The position numbers and the translations under genes were made by a program. From NCBI RefSeq assembly GCF_900168325.1, contig NZ_FVZE01000004.1, positions 1 through 64,000 on the forward strand: a stretch of DNA of 64,000 bases, in the 5' to 3' direction. Of the stretch, positions 17,522 to 25,638 are shown piece after piece. Within the stretch, counting starts at the first letter, position 1. Each line of letters opens with the position of its first letter. The notes below the pieces were generated by a model. The model did not search any database. It was not told where the DNA came from and saw only the letters and a program-made list of their open reading frames with translations. This DNA comes from Novosphingobium mathurense (lineage in GTDB: Bacteria > Pseudomonadota > Alphaproteobacteria > Sphingomonadales > Sphingomonadaceae).

Positions 17522-18895
17522 TCAGGGCTGCGCGGATACGCAGTCCAGCTCCTCGTATTCGGTGGTTTCGCCACGTGACTTGCTCGTTCGCCCGATCGGC
17601 CAGAACAGAATGCAGATCAGTTGCAGGGTCAAAAGTACGATCGGCCAGCCGTAGTAAGACCAGCGGATCACGCTGCGTGCCTCTTCGGTAACCGCTTCGG
17701 GCACATAGTTGGCCCAGGCAAGGCAATAGGCGATTGCCGCAGACCCTACCGCCATGCCGATCTTGGTTGCCAGGCTGACCCCTGCAGACAACAGGCCTTC
17801 GTAGCGCACGCCAAAGAGTTTCTCATGGAAATCTACTGCTTCCGCAATCATGGTGAAAATGGCGGTGATCGTAAGCGAAGTTGTGATCGAGGCAGCGAAG
17901 TAGACCGCAAGGAAAGCAAGTGGCGCGGATTCGAGCCACGGCAGCAGCGAGAAAAGTCCGACTGATACCAGCAGGGCGCCTACGCAGCCCGATCGAATGC
18001 CCGTTCGCGAAAGGATTGGCGGAGCGATGAAAGCCGATAGCAGCAGCATTCCGGAAATGGCCGGCAGCATGACGGAAATCATCCACGGCTTTTTCAGGAC
18101 ATCTATAGCGAAGAAGGCCGTTACGGAAATCATGGCGCCGAAGCGAACGAAGTAGAGCAAGGTGAATACGAAGGCGACCCACCAGGCCTGATTGCGCAAC
18201 ATGTCGCGGATGGCTGGCAGGATCGGGAAATCGGCTGTTGTGGTGCTCTGATGACGTTCGCGGCAGTTGCGGAAGAGCGAAAGCAAGGCGATCAAGGACA
18301 GCGCCGAGAACAGCAGCGCGACATAGAGGAAGCCCTTATGTTCATCCCCGCCGCCAAACAGCGAGACCAGAGGCATCGTTGCCGCAGTGCCCAGGATCAC
18401 CGATACCGAGGTCCCGATCGAGCGCATGGAACTGAGCTTCAGCCGGTCGTCAGTGTCCGGCGTTATCATCGGAAGCATGGCAGTGTAGGGTATCGACCCG
18501 AAGGACATCAGAATGCCCAGCAGATTGAACGTTACGAATGCCCAGGCGAGTTTGCCGTATTCCCCCCAGTCGGGCACCATGAAGATCATGACGAAGACAA
18601 GGCTGTACGGTAAGGCAGTGAACAGAATGTAGGGCCGTGCTTGGCCCCAGCGTGTACGTGTCTTGTCGACGAGAATGCCAACGCCCATGTCGACGGCAGC
18701 ATCGAAAAGGCGGGCCGTGAGGAAAATCGTGCCAACAGCGCCCGCAGGCATCTTTGCAACCACGGTGTAATAATAGAGCAGGAACGCGCCGACGGCATTG
18801 TACGGCAGGCTGTAGCCGAAATCTCCAAAGCCGTAACTGATGCGTTCCACCAGGGAGAGCTTGGCACCTTGGCCAGCCGATCCGTTGCGAGTCAT
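17522..18895 (-). CDS. MFS transporter of the GPH (glycoside-pentoside-hexuronide) family
   Basis: A 457-residue symporter with about twelve transmembrane segments. The N terminus KLSLVERISYGFGDFGYSL and the loop VDKTRTRWGQARPYILFTAL are GPH-family hallmarks, so a sugar or glycoside is the likely cargo with a cation. The internal ATG is chosen because the upstream 27 codons are polar and unlike the family. It probably forms an operon with the ThuA gene and is divergent from the TonB receptor. Operator site B lies between them. Confidence 0.88.
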   Translation of the reverse strand: MTRNGSAGQGAKLSLVERISYGFGDFGYSLPYNAVGAFLLYYYTVVAKMPAGAVGTIFLTARLFDAAVDMGVGILVDKTRTRWGQARPYILFTALPYSLVFVMIFMVPDWGEYGKLAWAFVTFNLLGILMSFGSIPYTAMLPMITPDTDDRLKLSSMRSIGTSVSVILGTAATMPLVSLFGGGDEHKGFLYVALLFSALSLIALLSLFRNCRERHQSTTTADFPILPAIRDMLRNQAWWVAFVFTLLYFVRFGAMISVTAFFAIDVLKKPWMISVMLPAISGMLLLSAFIAPPILSRTGIRSGCVGALLVSVGLFSLLPWLESAPLAFLAVYFAASITTSLTITAIFTMIAEAVDFHEKLFGVRYEGLLSAGVSLATKIGMAVGSAAIAYCLAWANYVPEAVTEEARSVIRWSYYGWPIVLLTLQLICILFWPIGRTSKSRGETTEYEELDCVSAQP

Positions 18896-19044
18896 CGTTT
18901 CGTGCCACTTTCCGACACGGTGACAAGGATTCTGCCTAAATGCTTGCAATTCACTGCATTCTCCCGAGGTTCGCACGCATCCGGTCGTTCGGCCGGATCA
19001 TTCTTATTGGCTTTTGAGACTCGCTCGGCCCCTTTCCGTTAAAA

Positions 19045-19062
19045 CTATAATGCTGATTTTTG
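19045..19062 (+). promoter_or_regulatory. Cluster operator site B
   Basis: CTATAATGCTGATTTTTG lies in the 304-base gap between the divergent MFS and TonB-receptor genes. Its left half is identical to the other four sites; the right half is degenerate. No other feature is evident in this gap apart from AT-rich promoter-like sequence. Confidence 0.5.
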
Positions 19063-19199
19063 TTTGTCGATGGGAATTTTCATCGATCAATCCAGCCAGA
19101 CCTGCAAGGTCTGCTTGACATGCTCATGTTGCAAACGATATTAAAACACTAATTACATTACGGGCGAAAAATCGTTCGAACAAAATGGGAGGATGGAGG

Positions 19200-21599
19200 A
19201 TGTTGCTATTAAATAGAGCAATTCTCATGGGGGGTGTCAGCCTGCTGGCAACTGGCCTGGCAAACGTAACGCCGGCGGCCGCGCAAGCATCTGTAGAAGA
19301 AGACAATTCCAATATTATCATTGTTACGGCCCAGAACCGTGCCGAGAACGTCCAGGACGTTCCCATCGCTATGGATGTCGTCGGCCAAGAGAAGATCGCG
19401 CAAGCCGGCTTCAGCAATGCCAGCGACCTGGGCAAGATTTCGCCTTCGGTTCAGATCAACGAGGATCAGGGCCAGGTCAAGATCTCGGTTCGCGGCGTGG
19501 GCACCACGTCCAGCGACGAAGCGCAGGACACTTCGGTTGTCGCGAATGTCGATGGTGAATACATCAATCGCCCTAATGCCTTCAGCGTCGCCCTTTTCGA
19601 CCTCGAGCGTGTTGAAGTCCTGCGCGGCCCGCAAGGTACGCTGTACGGGCGTAACTCGACTGGCGGCGCCGTCAACTTCATCACCCGCAAGCCTGGGAAG
19701 GAGTTCGGGCTCAACGCTACCGCCAGCTATGGCAACTACAATGCCATTCGCCTCGACGCGGGTGTCGACCTGCCAATCGGCGAAATGGCCGGTGCACGAA
19801 TCGCAGGCTTCTACGACGACCGCGATGGCTATGTGAAGCATCCCGCCGGTGGCGGCTTCTTCGTCTTCCCTGCTTACGAGGCCGGCCGCTCGGACGATAA
19901 CCAGTCCTACGGCGGGCGTCTGTCGCTACGCTTCGATCCAACTGACGCCCTGTCGGTTAACCTGGCAGGCGAATATGCAGAACGGCACTTTCGACCAGCC
20001 ATCTTCGCTGCGGGCGATCTCAATGCCCCCGGCAATGGGCCGACCGGACCGGGATGCAATGCAGCTGGCTTCGAAACTGTGGCGCCCGACTATGGGCTGA
20101 CTCTTTGCGTTCCTTCGAACACAAACCTGCTGAGCCAGATCGATCGCAGCGAGTATGACGCACCATTCTACGGACTTGGCTCAGGACTTGACCAGAAAAC
20201 CTGGGCGCTACGCGGCCGCGTCGCCTACGAATTCGGGCCCGAAGCCACGCTGACGTACATCGGGGGCTATCGCGACTTCAAGCAGGGCGATCCCAGCGGA
20301 AACGAGTACCTTACGCTACCCGTGGTCTACCGCTCCTACCAGTTTCAGGACGATGCCAAGACACAGAGCCACGAACTGCGCCTGAACGGAACTATAGGCG
20401 GAGTAATCTACCAGGTGGGTGGATTCTATTTCAAGGAGAAGCTCGCCCGCGAAAGCGGATTCCTCCTGCCGAGCTTCATCTTTGATCAGCCTCCTGGCGG
20501 GCCAGGTACGTTCCTCAGTTATTTCCGGCGTCTGGTCGACAGTGAAAGTGCATCCGCATTCGGTCAGGTCGAGGTTCCCATCACCGAAAGTCTGACTGCT
20601 GTAGGTGGCTTGCGCTACACGCATAACAAGCGTTCGGCACTTTATCTCAATGCTTCACCATTCGGGAATGGTCCGCCGGATTTCGCGCTTCTTGGAGCTG
20701 GTTCTGACCGCAAGGACTTCGCAGACCTCGCGTATGTCCAGACGCTCGATCTCGGTAGCAAGGAAAGCAAGGTAACCTGGCTTGCCGGACTCAATTGGAA
20801 GCCTGACCCCACGACCCTCGTCTACGCAAAGGCTACGACGGGCTTCAAGGGAGGGGGCTTCGATTCGGTCGGTACCTACAAGCCCGAGACCAATACGGCC
20901 TATGAGTTGGGCATCAAGAAGAACTTCGGCGACAGGGGGCAGCACCAGTTTAATCTGAGCGGCTTCTACTACGACTACAAAGATCTGCAGGTTTCAGTGC
21001 TGCTCGATACCACCGTGGGTAACCAGATCTTCAATGCCGGTAAGGCGACGATCTGGGGGGTGGAAGCAGAGGCCGCGATTGAGCTGAGTGAAAACGATCG
21101 TTTCAACGCGAGCTTTAACTATCTCAATTCGCAGTACGACGAGCTGTTTGCTCAGTTTAACGTCGTTTGCGTTGGATGCGGCCTGAATGGAATCGGCGAC
21201 CTCGATCCGATCGCACCGGGAGTGCAGCAGCCCAGCTTTGCGGGCAATACGACTCCGTTCTCGCCCAAGTTCATCATCACCATGGCATATGAGCACGTGT
21301 TCGATCTTGGCGAAGCCGGCAAGGTTACCGCCCGAGCCGACACCTTGTTCAAGAGTTCGTATTTCACTGATTTCTACAATTACCGCGACGGCAAGCAGCG
21401 GGCATTCACACAATCGGGAGCGAGTCTCGAGTACAAGCCGGACAACGGCAAATTCAGTGTAACGGCCTTCGTCCGGAACATTGAAAACAAGCGGCCACTG
21501 ACGTACGGCAGCTTCGTTTCTGCCGGTCCGGACGATATTTTCAACTGGCAGTTCGGCGCGCCAAGGACTTACGGTATACGCGTCGGCGTTGATTTCTGA
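19200..21599 (+). CDS. TonB-dependent outer-membrane receptor (first of a paralogous pair)
   Basis: A 799-residue receptor for energy-driven uptake across the outer membrane. It has a signal peptide, a TonB-box-like IIIVTAQNR segment, and a plug domain ending RVEVLRGPQGTLYGRNSTGG. The rest is a beta barrel that ends in an aromatic residue (RVGVDF), as outer-membrane proteins do. The start after GGGAGGATGGAGG is preferred; an ATG five codons earlier is possible. It is a close relative of the receptor at 25639-27933, sharing the NVQDVPIAM and DEAQD motifs. Context suggests a glycoside cargo. Confidence 0.93.
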   Translation: MLLLNRAILMGGVSLLATGLANVTPAAAQASVEEDNSNIIIVTAQNRAENVQDVPIAMDVVGQEKIAQAGFSNASDLGKISPSVQINEDQGQVKISVRGVGTTSSDEAQDTSVVANVDGEYINRPNAFSVALFDLERVEVLRGPQGTLYGRNSTGGAVNFITRKPGKEFGLNATASYGNYNAIRLDAGVDLPIGEMAGARIAGFYDDRDGYVKHPAGGGFFVFPAYEAGRSDDNQSYGGRLSLRFDPTDALSVNLAGEYAERHFRPAIFAAGDLNAPGNGPTGPGCNAAGFETVAPDYGLTLCVPSNTNLLSQIDRSEYDAPFYGLGSGLDQKTWALRGRVAYEFGPEATLTYIGGYRDFKQGDPSGNEYLTLPVVYRSYQFQDDAKTQSHELRLNGTIGGVIYQVGGFYFKEKLARESGFLLPSFIFDQPPGGPGTFLSYFRRLVDSESASAFGQVEVPITESLTAVGGLRYTHNKRSALYLNASPFGNGPPDFALLGAGSDRKDFADLAYVQTLDLGSKESKVTWLAGLNWKPDPTTLVYAKATTGFKGGGFDSVGTYKPETNTAYELGIKKNFGDRGQHQFNLSGFYYDYKDLQVSVLLDTTVGNQIFNAGKATIWGVEAEAAIELSENDRFNASFNYLNSQYDELFAQFNVVCVGCGLNGIGDLDPIAPGVQQPSFAGNTTPFSPKFIITMAYEHVFDLGEAGKVTARADTLFKSSYFTDFYNYRDGKQRAFTQSGASLEYKPDNGKFSVTAFVRNIENKRPLTYGSFVSAGPDDIFNWQFGAPRTYGIRVGVDF

Positions 21600-21622
21600 T
21601 CCGATTGGAGCTGTGTGGTTTG

Positions 21623-21655
21623 GGGGGCGGAGCAAGGCTCTGCCCCCTTATTTTA
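21623..21655 (+). terminator. Terminator after the first TonB receptor
   Basis: GGGGGC-g-GAGC pairs with GCTC-t-GCCCCC around a three-base loop, followed by TTATTTTA. It is 23 bases after the receptor stop. Confidence 0.7.
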
Positions 21656-21687
21656 TGCAGAGCATGGGCAGACATTTTCCGCTGTAA

Positions 21688-21705
21688 CTATAACCAAAAT
21701 TATAA
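21688..21705 (+). promoter_or_regulatory. Cluster operator site C
   Basis: CTATAACCAAAATTATAA is a good match to the shared near-palindrome. It lies 53 bases before the chosen start of the Tat-type small subunit gene, after the receptor terminator, where a new promoter is expected. Confidence 0.6.
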
Positions 21706-21758
21706 TAATGAACGGTGACTCGGCGCCAGAAGTCGGGCTGTGGGAGAAGTATCGGGTC

Positions 21759-22391
21759 ATGACGCAAAATGCAGCCACTGGGATGCGTCGCCGCGAATTC
21801 GCCGGCGGTCTTGCATTGTGGAGCTTAGCCTTGGGCATACCTGCAGCAGCGGTTCAATTCTCCAATCCTGAAGATCTGGAAGCAACGAGCGACCTTCAGC
21901 GGCAAATGATCGCAGGTGTCAGTGATATCGTCATCCCCAGGACCGATACACCAGGAGCAGGAGAGCTGGGCGTCGGCGATTTCGTCATTGTCGCCCTTGC
22001 GCACGGTCTTGAAGGATCGCGGACACCCTTGGCGACAGGCGATGTGTCGGCCCTGACGCCCTTCACTAGGCCTGATGGTTCCTTGCGGCATCTGCAATGG
22101 CTTGAGCACGACCTTGGGATCAGGGGTAGCGGCCATTTCATGACATTCTCGCCGCAGCGGAGAAAGACCCTCTTGAAAGCACTCGATTCAGAAGCATTCG
22201 GTCAGGACCGTCCGCATCATCCCTGGCGTACGATCAAGGCGCTCATCCTGACGGGGTATTATACCACGGAAGTCGGCGGCTCGCAGGAGCTGGGCTACGA
22301 ACCCGTTCCCGGGCGCTGGGATCCGGACTTGCCAATCAACCAGGATGATCGTGCCTTCTCTAGCGACTGGACTGCCTTGGATTTTGGCTAA
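21759..22391 (+). CDS. Gluconate 2-dehydrogenase subunit 3-like (Tat-exported small subunit of a GMC dehydrogenase)
   Basis: A 210-residue protein of the gluconate 2-dehydrogenase subunit 3 family, the small partner that escorts and matures a GMC flavoprotein dehydrogenase. The N terminus MRRREFAGGLALWSLALG is a Tat-like signal. The body has the family features IVIPRTDTPGAGELGVGDF and a C-terminal LILTGYYTTEVGGSQELGY. The GMC gene starts 10 bases after its stop. Several ATGs are possible (21708, 21759, 21783); the middle one is chosen for a GGGAGAAG element. The usual cytochrome c third subunit is not present nearby. Confidence 0.88.
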   Translation: MTQNAATGMRRREFAGGLALWSLALGIPAAAVQFSNPEDLEATSDLQRQMIAGVSDIVIPRTDTPGAGELGVGDFVIVALAHGLEGSRTPLATGDVSALTPFTRPDGSLRHLQWLEHDLGIRGSGHFMTFSPQRRKTLLKALDSEAFGQDRPHHPWRTIKALILTGYYTTEVGGSQELGYEPVPGRWDPDLPINQDDRAFSSDWTALDFG

Positions 22392-22401
22392 GGAACTAAG
22401 G

Positions 22402-24087
22402 ATGGATTTTGACGCGATCGTGGTCGGCTCGGGCATCACCGGAGGTTGGGCCGCCAAGGAATTGACTGAAGCGGGCCTCAAGGTGCTCATGCTGGAACGG
22501 GGGCGCAATATCCGACACCAGGTCGACTATGATCGAGAAACAAAGGCACCGTGGGAAATGCCGTTTCGGGGCATCGGCGACATTGAGATGTACAAGCGGG
22601 AATACCCGGTTCAGATGCTCAATCGACACTTTACCGAGTTCACCGAGGATCATTTCGTCAGTGACAAGGATAATCCCTATGCGACTGCTGCGGACACGGA
22701 TTTCACCTGGTTCCGCAGCTATCAGCTCGGAGGACGTTCGCTTACATGGGGGAGGCAGTCCTATCGTTGGTCGGACTATGATTTCGGCGCAAACAAGCGC
22801 GACGGACACGGTACCGATTGGCCGATACGCTACGCCGATCTGGCACCATGGTATGACCACGTAGAAGAATTCATCGGTGTCTCGGGCGCGGCAGAGGGAC
22901 TCGCTCAACTTCCCGACGGCAAGTTTCAGCCCCCCATGGCACTCAACGTCGTTGAACAGCACCTGAGAGAGGTGATCGGTGCGCGTTGGCCGGGCCGCTG
23001 CCTCACTATCGGCCGCACCGCGAATCTCACGCAGGCGAAACCTGAGCAGGGCAGGGCACATTGCCAATATCGCAGTATCTGCGCGCGCGGTTGCTCCTAT
23101 GGCGCCTACTTCTCGACCCAATCTTCGACGCTCCCAGCCGCGAGTGCGACTGGTCGACTGACCGTGATCACCGACGCGATCGTCGAGAAAGTCGATGTCG
23201 ATCCGAAGAACGGGCGCGTTACCGGCGTGCGCTGGATCGACGCGAAGAACAACGAGCGCAAGTCGGCCGCGGCGCGGATCGTTTTCCTCAATGCCGGCGC
23301 ATTCAATTCCGTGCAGTTGATGCTGCAGTCGGCATGTGAATCCATGCCGCATGGCCTCGCCAATTCAAGCGGGGTTCTAGGCACGCATATCATGGATCAT
23401 GCCAATACACTTTCGGCCGCCGCACTGATGCCCGGCTTCGAGAATCATACGACATTCGGCAATCGCCCGACCGGGGCCATCATTCCGCGCTATCGCAATC
23501 TCGATGAAATTGACGGGATTGGTCACACCCGAGGCTTCTCCTTCCAGGGTGGAGCCATGCAAAGCACTTGGACAAGGGCAAAGCGCGAAGCCGGAGTCGG
23601 GAAAGAATTCAAGACCCGTATGCATGAAGTTGGACCATGGCGGGCCGTGCTTGTTGGCTTCGCCGACTGTGTGCCGCGTGCGCGAAACCGTCTCACGCTC
23701 CATCGATCGCGGACTGACGGGCGAGGTCTTCCCCTTCTCAATGTCGAATTTTCGTTTGGCAAGGAGGAGCTCGCAGCGCTCGCGCAGGCAAAAGCCGAGG
23801 CTGCCGAGATGCTTACGGCTGCCGGAGGACAGGTGATCATGGGATTTGATCGCCCGGGGCCTGGAGGCACAGCCATCCATGAAATGGGTGGCGCGCGCAT
23901 GGGGTGGGATCCCAAAACGTCCGTGCTGAACAGATGGAGCCAGTCTCATGACATTCCGAACCTGTTTGTCACCGACGGTGCACAGATGAGTTCGTCGGCC
24001 TGCCAGAATCCGTCGCTCACGTACATGGCGCTTACTGCCCGTGCTTGCGATGCCGCGGTCAAGATGCTCCGCGAAGGCGTGATCTGA
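22402..24087 (+). CDS. GMC-family FAD oxidoreductase, candidate glycoside 3-dehydrogenase
   Basis: A 561-residue GMC flavoprotein. The FAD-binding motif VVGSGITGGWAAKELTEAGL is at the N terminus. The catalytic His-Asn pair is visible: H493 in HEMGGARMG and N536 in CQNPSLTYMALTA. With its subunit-3 partner it resembles the membrane dehydrogenases that oxidise sugars, including glucoside 3-dehydrogenases, which make 3-keto glycosides. That activity is inferred from the partner and from the C-glycoside deglycosidase-like genes downstream. The start follows AAGGAACTAAGG directly. The Tat partner predicts export to the periplasm. Confidence 0.88.
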   Translation: MDFDAIVVGSGITGGWAAKELTEAGLKVLMLERGRNIRHQVDYDRETKAPWEMPFRGIGDIEMYKREYPVQMLNRHFTEFTEDHFVSDKDNPYATAADTDFTWFRSYQLGGRSLTWGRQSYRWSDYDFGANKRDGHGTDWPIRYADLAPWYDHVEEFIGVSGAAEGLAQLPDGKFQPPMALNVVEQHLREVIGARWPGRCLTIGRTANLTQAKPEQGRAHCQYRSICARGCSYGAYFSTQSSTLPAASATGRLTVITDAIVEKVDVDPKNGRVTGVRWIDAKNNERKSAAARIVFLNAGAFNSVQLMLQSACESMPHGLANSSGVLGTHIMDHANTLSAAALMPGFENHTTFGNRPTGAIIPRYRNLDEIDGIGHTRGFSFQGGAMQSTWTRAKREAGVGKEFKTRMHEVGPWRAVLVGFADCVPRARNRLTLHRSRTDGRGLPLLNVEFSFGKEELAALAQAKAEAAEMLTAAGGQVIMGFDRPGPGGTAIHEMGGARMGWDPKTSVLNRWSQSHDIPNLFVTDGAQMSSSACQNPSLTYMALTARACDAAVKMLREGVI

Positions 24088-24260
24088 TCTTGGCGGTATC
24101 AAGGGCCGTAGGTGGGGACTGAATAATGGCTGGCGAATACGGCTCGAAGCTGTCCGATCACAGGACTTTTCGTGCGCTGCCCACGCTACTGAAGAATATC
24201 TGACGAAAAGCAGGCCCTCGGCTGAAACGGTGTTGACAGCTTCGACGCTCCGGCTAATAA

Positions 24261-24278
24261 CTATAACAACAATTCTAG
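24261..24278 (+). promoter_or_regulatory. Cluster operator site D
   Basis: CTATAACAACAATTCTAG fits the consensus CTATAA-N6-TTNTAG completely. It lies 63 bases before the LLM oxidoreductase start, within the 253-base gap after the GMC gene. Confidence 0.65.
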
Positions 24279-24340
24279 TTTTGAACTGATTCTGACGCCT
24301 GTCCGGTTCGGTGCCAGAGTGAGTCTTGTGAGAGGTCCTG

Positions 24341-25444
24341 ATGCGCTTTTCTGTTTTCCTTAATGCCCGCTCGCTTGGTCCCGAGCAGGACCGCAAGCTG
24401 ATGAAAGACCTGGAAGGCCATGCCAAACTGGCCTCCAACCTCGGTTTTGACGCGATCTTTCTGCCGGACCACCACTTCAATGGCTATATGCCTATCGCCA
24501 GCGACAGCTTCATCTACGCGGCTTACCTGGCCGCACAGATGCCGGACATGCACTTTGGCTTCTCGGTCGTCTCCGTGCCGCTGCACCATCCCGTGCGCCT
24601 GACGGAACGGATCAATCTTCTCGACCAGATCACCGACGGCAAGCTGCTCGTTGGTGTCGGTTCGGGGACGACGCCCGAGGAAATGATCGGCTTCGCAGTC
24701 GATTATCGGAATGCCGGGCCAATCTCTGAAGGTAACCTTGCCATCGCCGAAAAGCTCTGGGCCAAGCGTATGGAGGATCCCGCTGTCGAAATCGACAATG
24801 GTCCGTACCAGGGCAAGGTTCTGCAGCGCATCACGCCTGCGCCTTATTCCAAGGGCCATGCCCGGTTGATGCCGGTCGCCATGAAGGAGGCGAGCGCGAG
24901 GCGTGCCGCAGAGAATGGCTGGCCGGCGTTCATACCGGCATTCACGCCGCCGAAGATCGGCGGCACCGAACCGTTCCTCCACGTCAAGAAGTGGTTCGAC
25001 ATATACAAGGGCATGCTGCTCGAGGCCGGACATGATGAGGCAACCGTCAAGTCGGCCCTCGACTGGACGACGCACACGTATCAGGCTGTACACATTGCCG
25101 AAACCGACGAGCAAGCGCGCGAAGAGCTTGAGATTATCCTGCGCGGTTATCAGGATGCGGTAGATCGTGAAAACGCCTTCAATCGTCGCGCAGAAAGCGA
25201 TGAGGCAAATACCAAGACTGACCGGACGCCCAACGCCCTCGATGAGGACTATATCGGAACCTGGTGTCTCTATGGCTCACCGGAAACGGTTATCGAGCAT
25301 CTTCGTCCCTACCAGGAATTGGGCATCGGCAATATTCTTTGCGGTACGACGACCGGTCCCCTGACCGACCAGCGTCTTGCCTTCGGCAACCGCACGATCG
25401 AACTCATGGCAAGCAAGGTCATGCCAGCCCTGGCGAACATGTAA
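24341..25444 (+). CDS. LLM-class (luciferase-like) flavin-dependent oxidoreductase
   Basis: A 367-residue TIM-barrel flavin monooxygenase of the bacterial luciferase superfamily. The N-terminal MRFSVFLNARSLGPEQD, the segment GFDAIFLPDHHFNGYMP, the loop FGFSVVSVPLHHPVRLTERI and the C-terminal GSPETVIEHLRPYQELGIGN are typical. It would use reduced FMN from a separate reductase. None is encoded next to it; the nearest flavin reductase is at 50297. Its place between the GMC enzyme and the second receptor suggests that it works on the aglycone or the oxidised glycoside, but this is inference. Confidence 0.88.
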   Translation: MRFSVFLNARSLGPEQDRKLMKDLEGHAKLASNLGFDAIFLPDHHFNGYMPIASDSFIYAAYLAAQMPDMHFGFSVVSVPLHHPVRLTERINLLDQITDGKLLVGVGSGTTPEEMIGFAVDYRNAGPISEGNLAIAEKLWAKRMEDPAVEIDNGPYQGKVLQRITPAPYSKGHARLMPVAMKEASARRAAENGWPAFIPAFTPPKIGGTEPFLHVKKWFDIYKGMLLEAGHDEATVKSALDWTTHTYQAVHIAETDEQAREELEIILRGYQDAVDRENAFNRRAESDEANTKTDRTPNALDEDYIGTWCLYGSPETVIEHLRPYQELGIGNILCGTTTGPLTDQRLAFGNRTIELMASKVMPALANM

Positions 25445-25638
25445 GTCGTTTGACTAACCTGCGCCTGCTTCACGATTCAACCTGACGCAAAGAACGTCCC
25501 GATCGATCGGCAGTCCGCAAAACCGGGTGTTTCGGCGTTTCTCTATCTAGCTCAACAAACCCTGAGAACGCCGATGCCGCCATTGGGTGCTGAACTCCGT
25601 GGCGCTCGCAATAATCAAACCATAATGGGAGAAGCTGA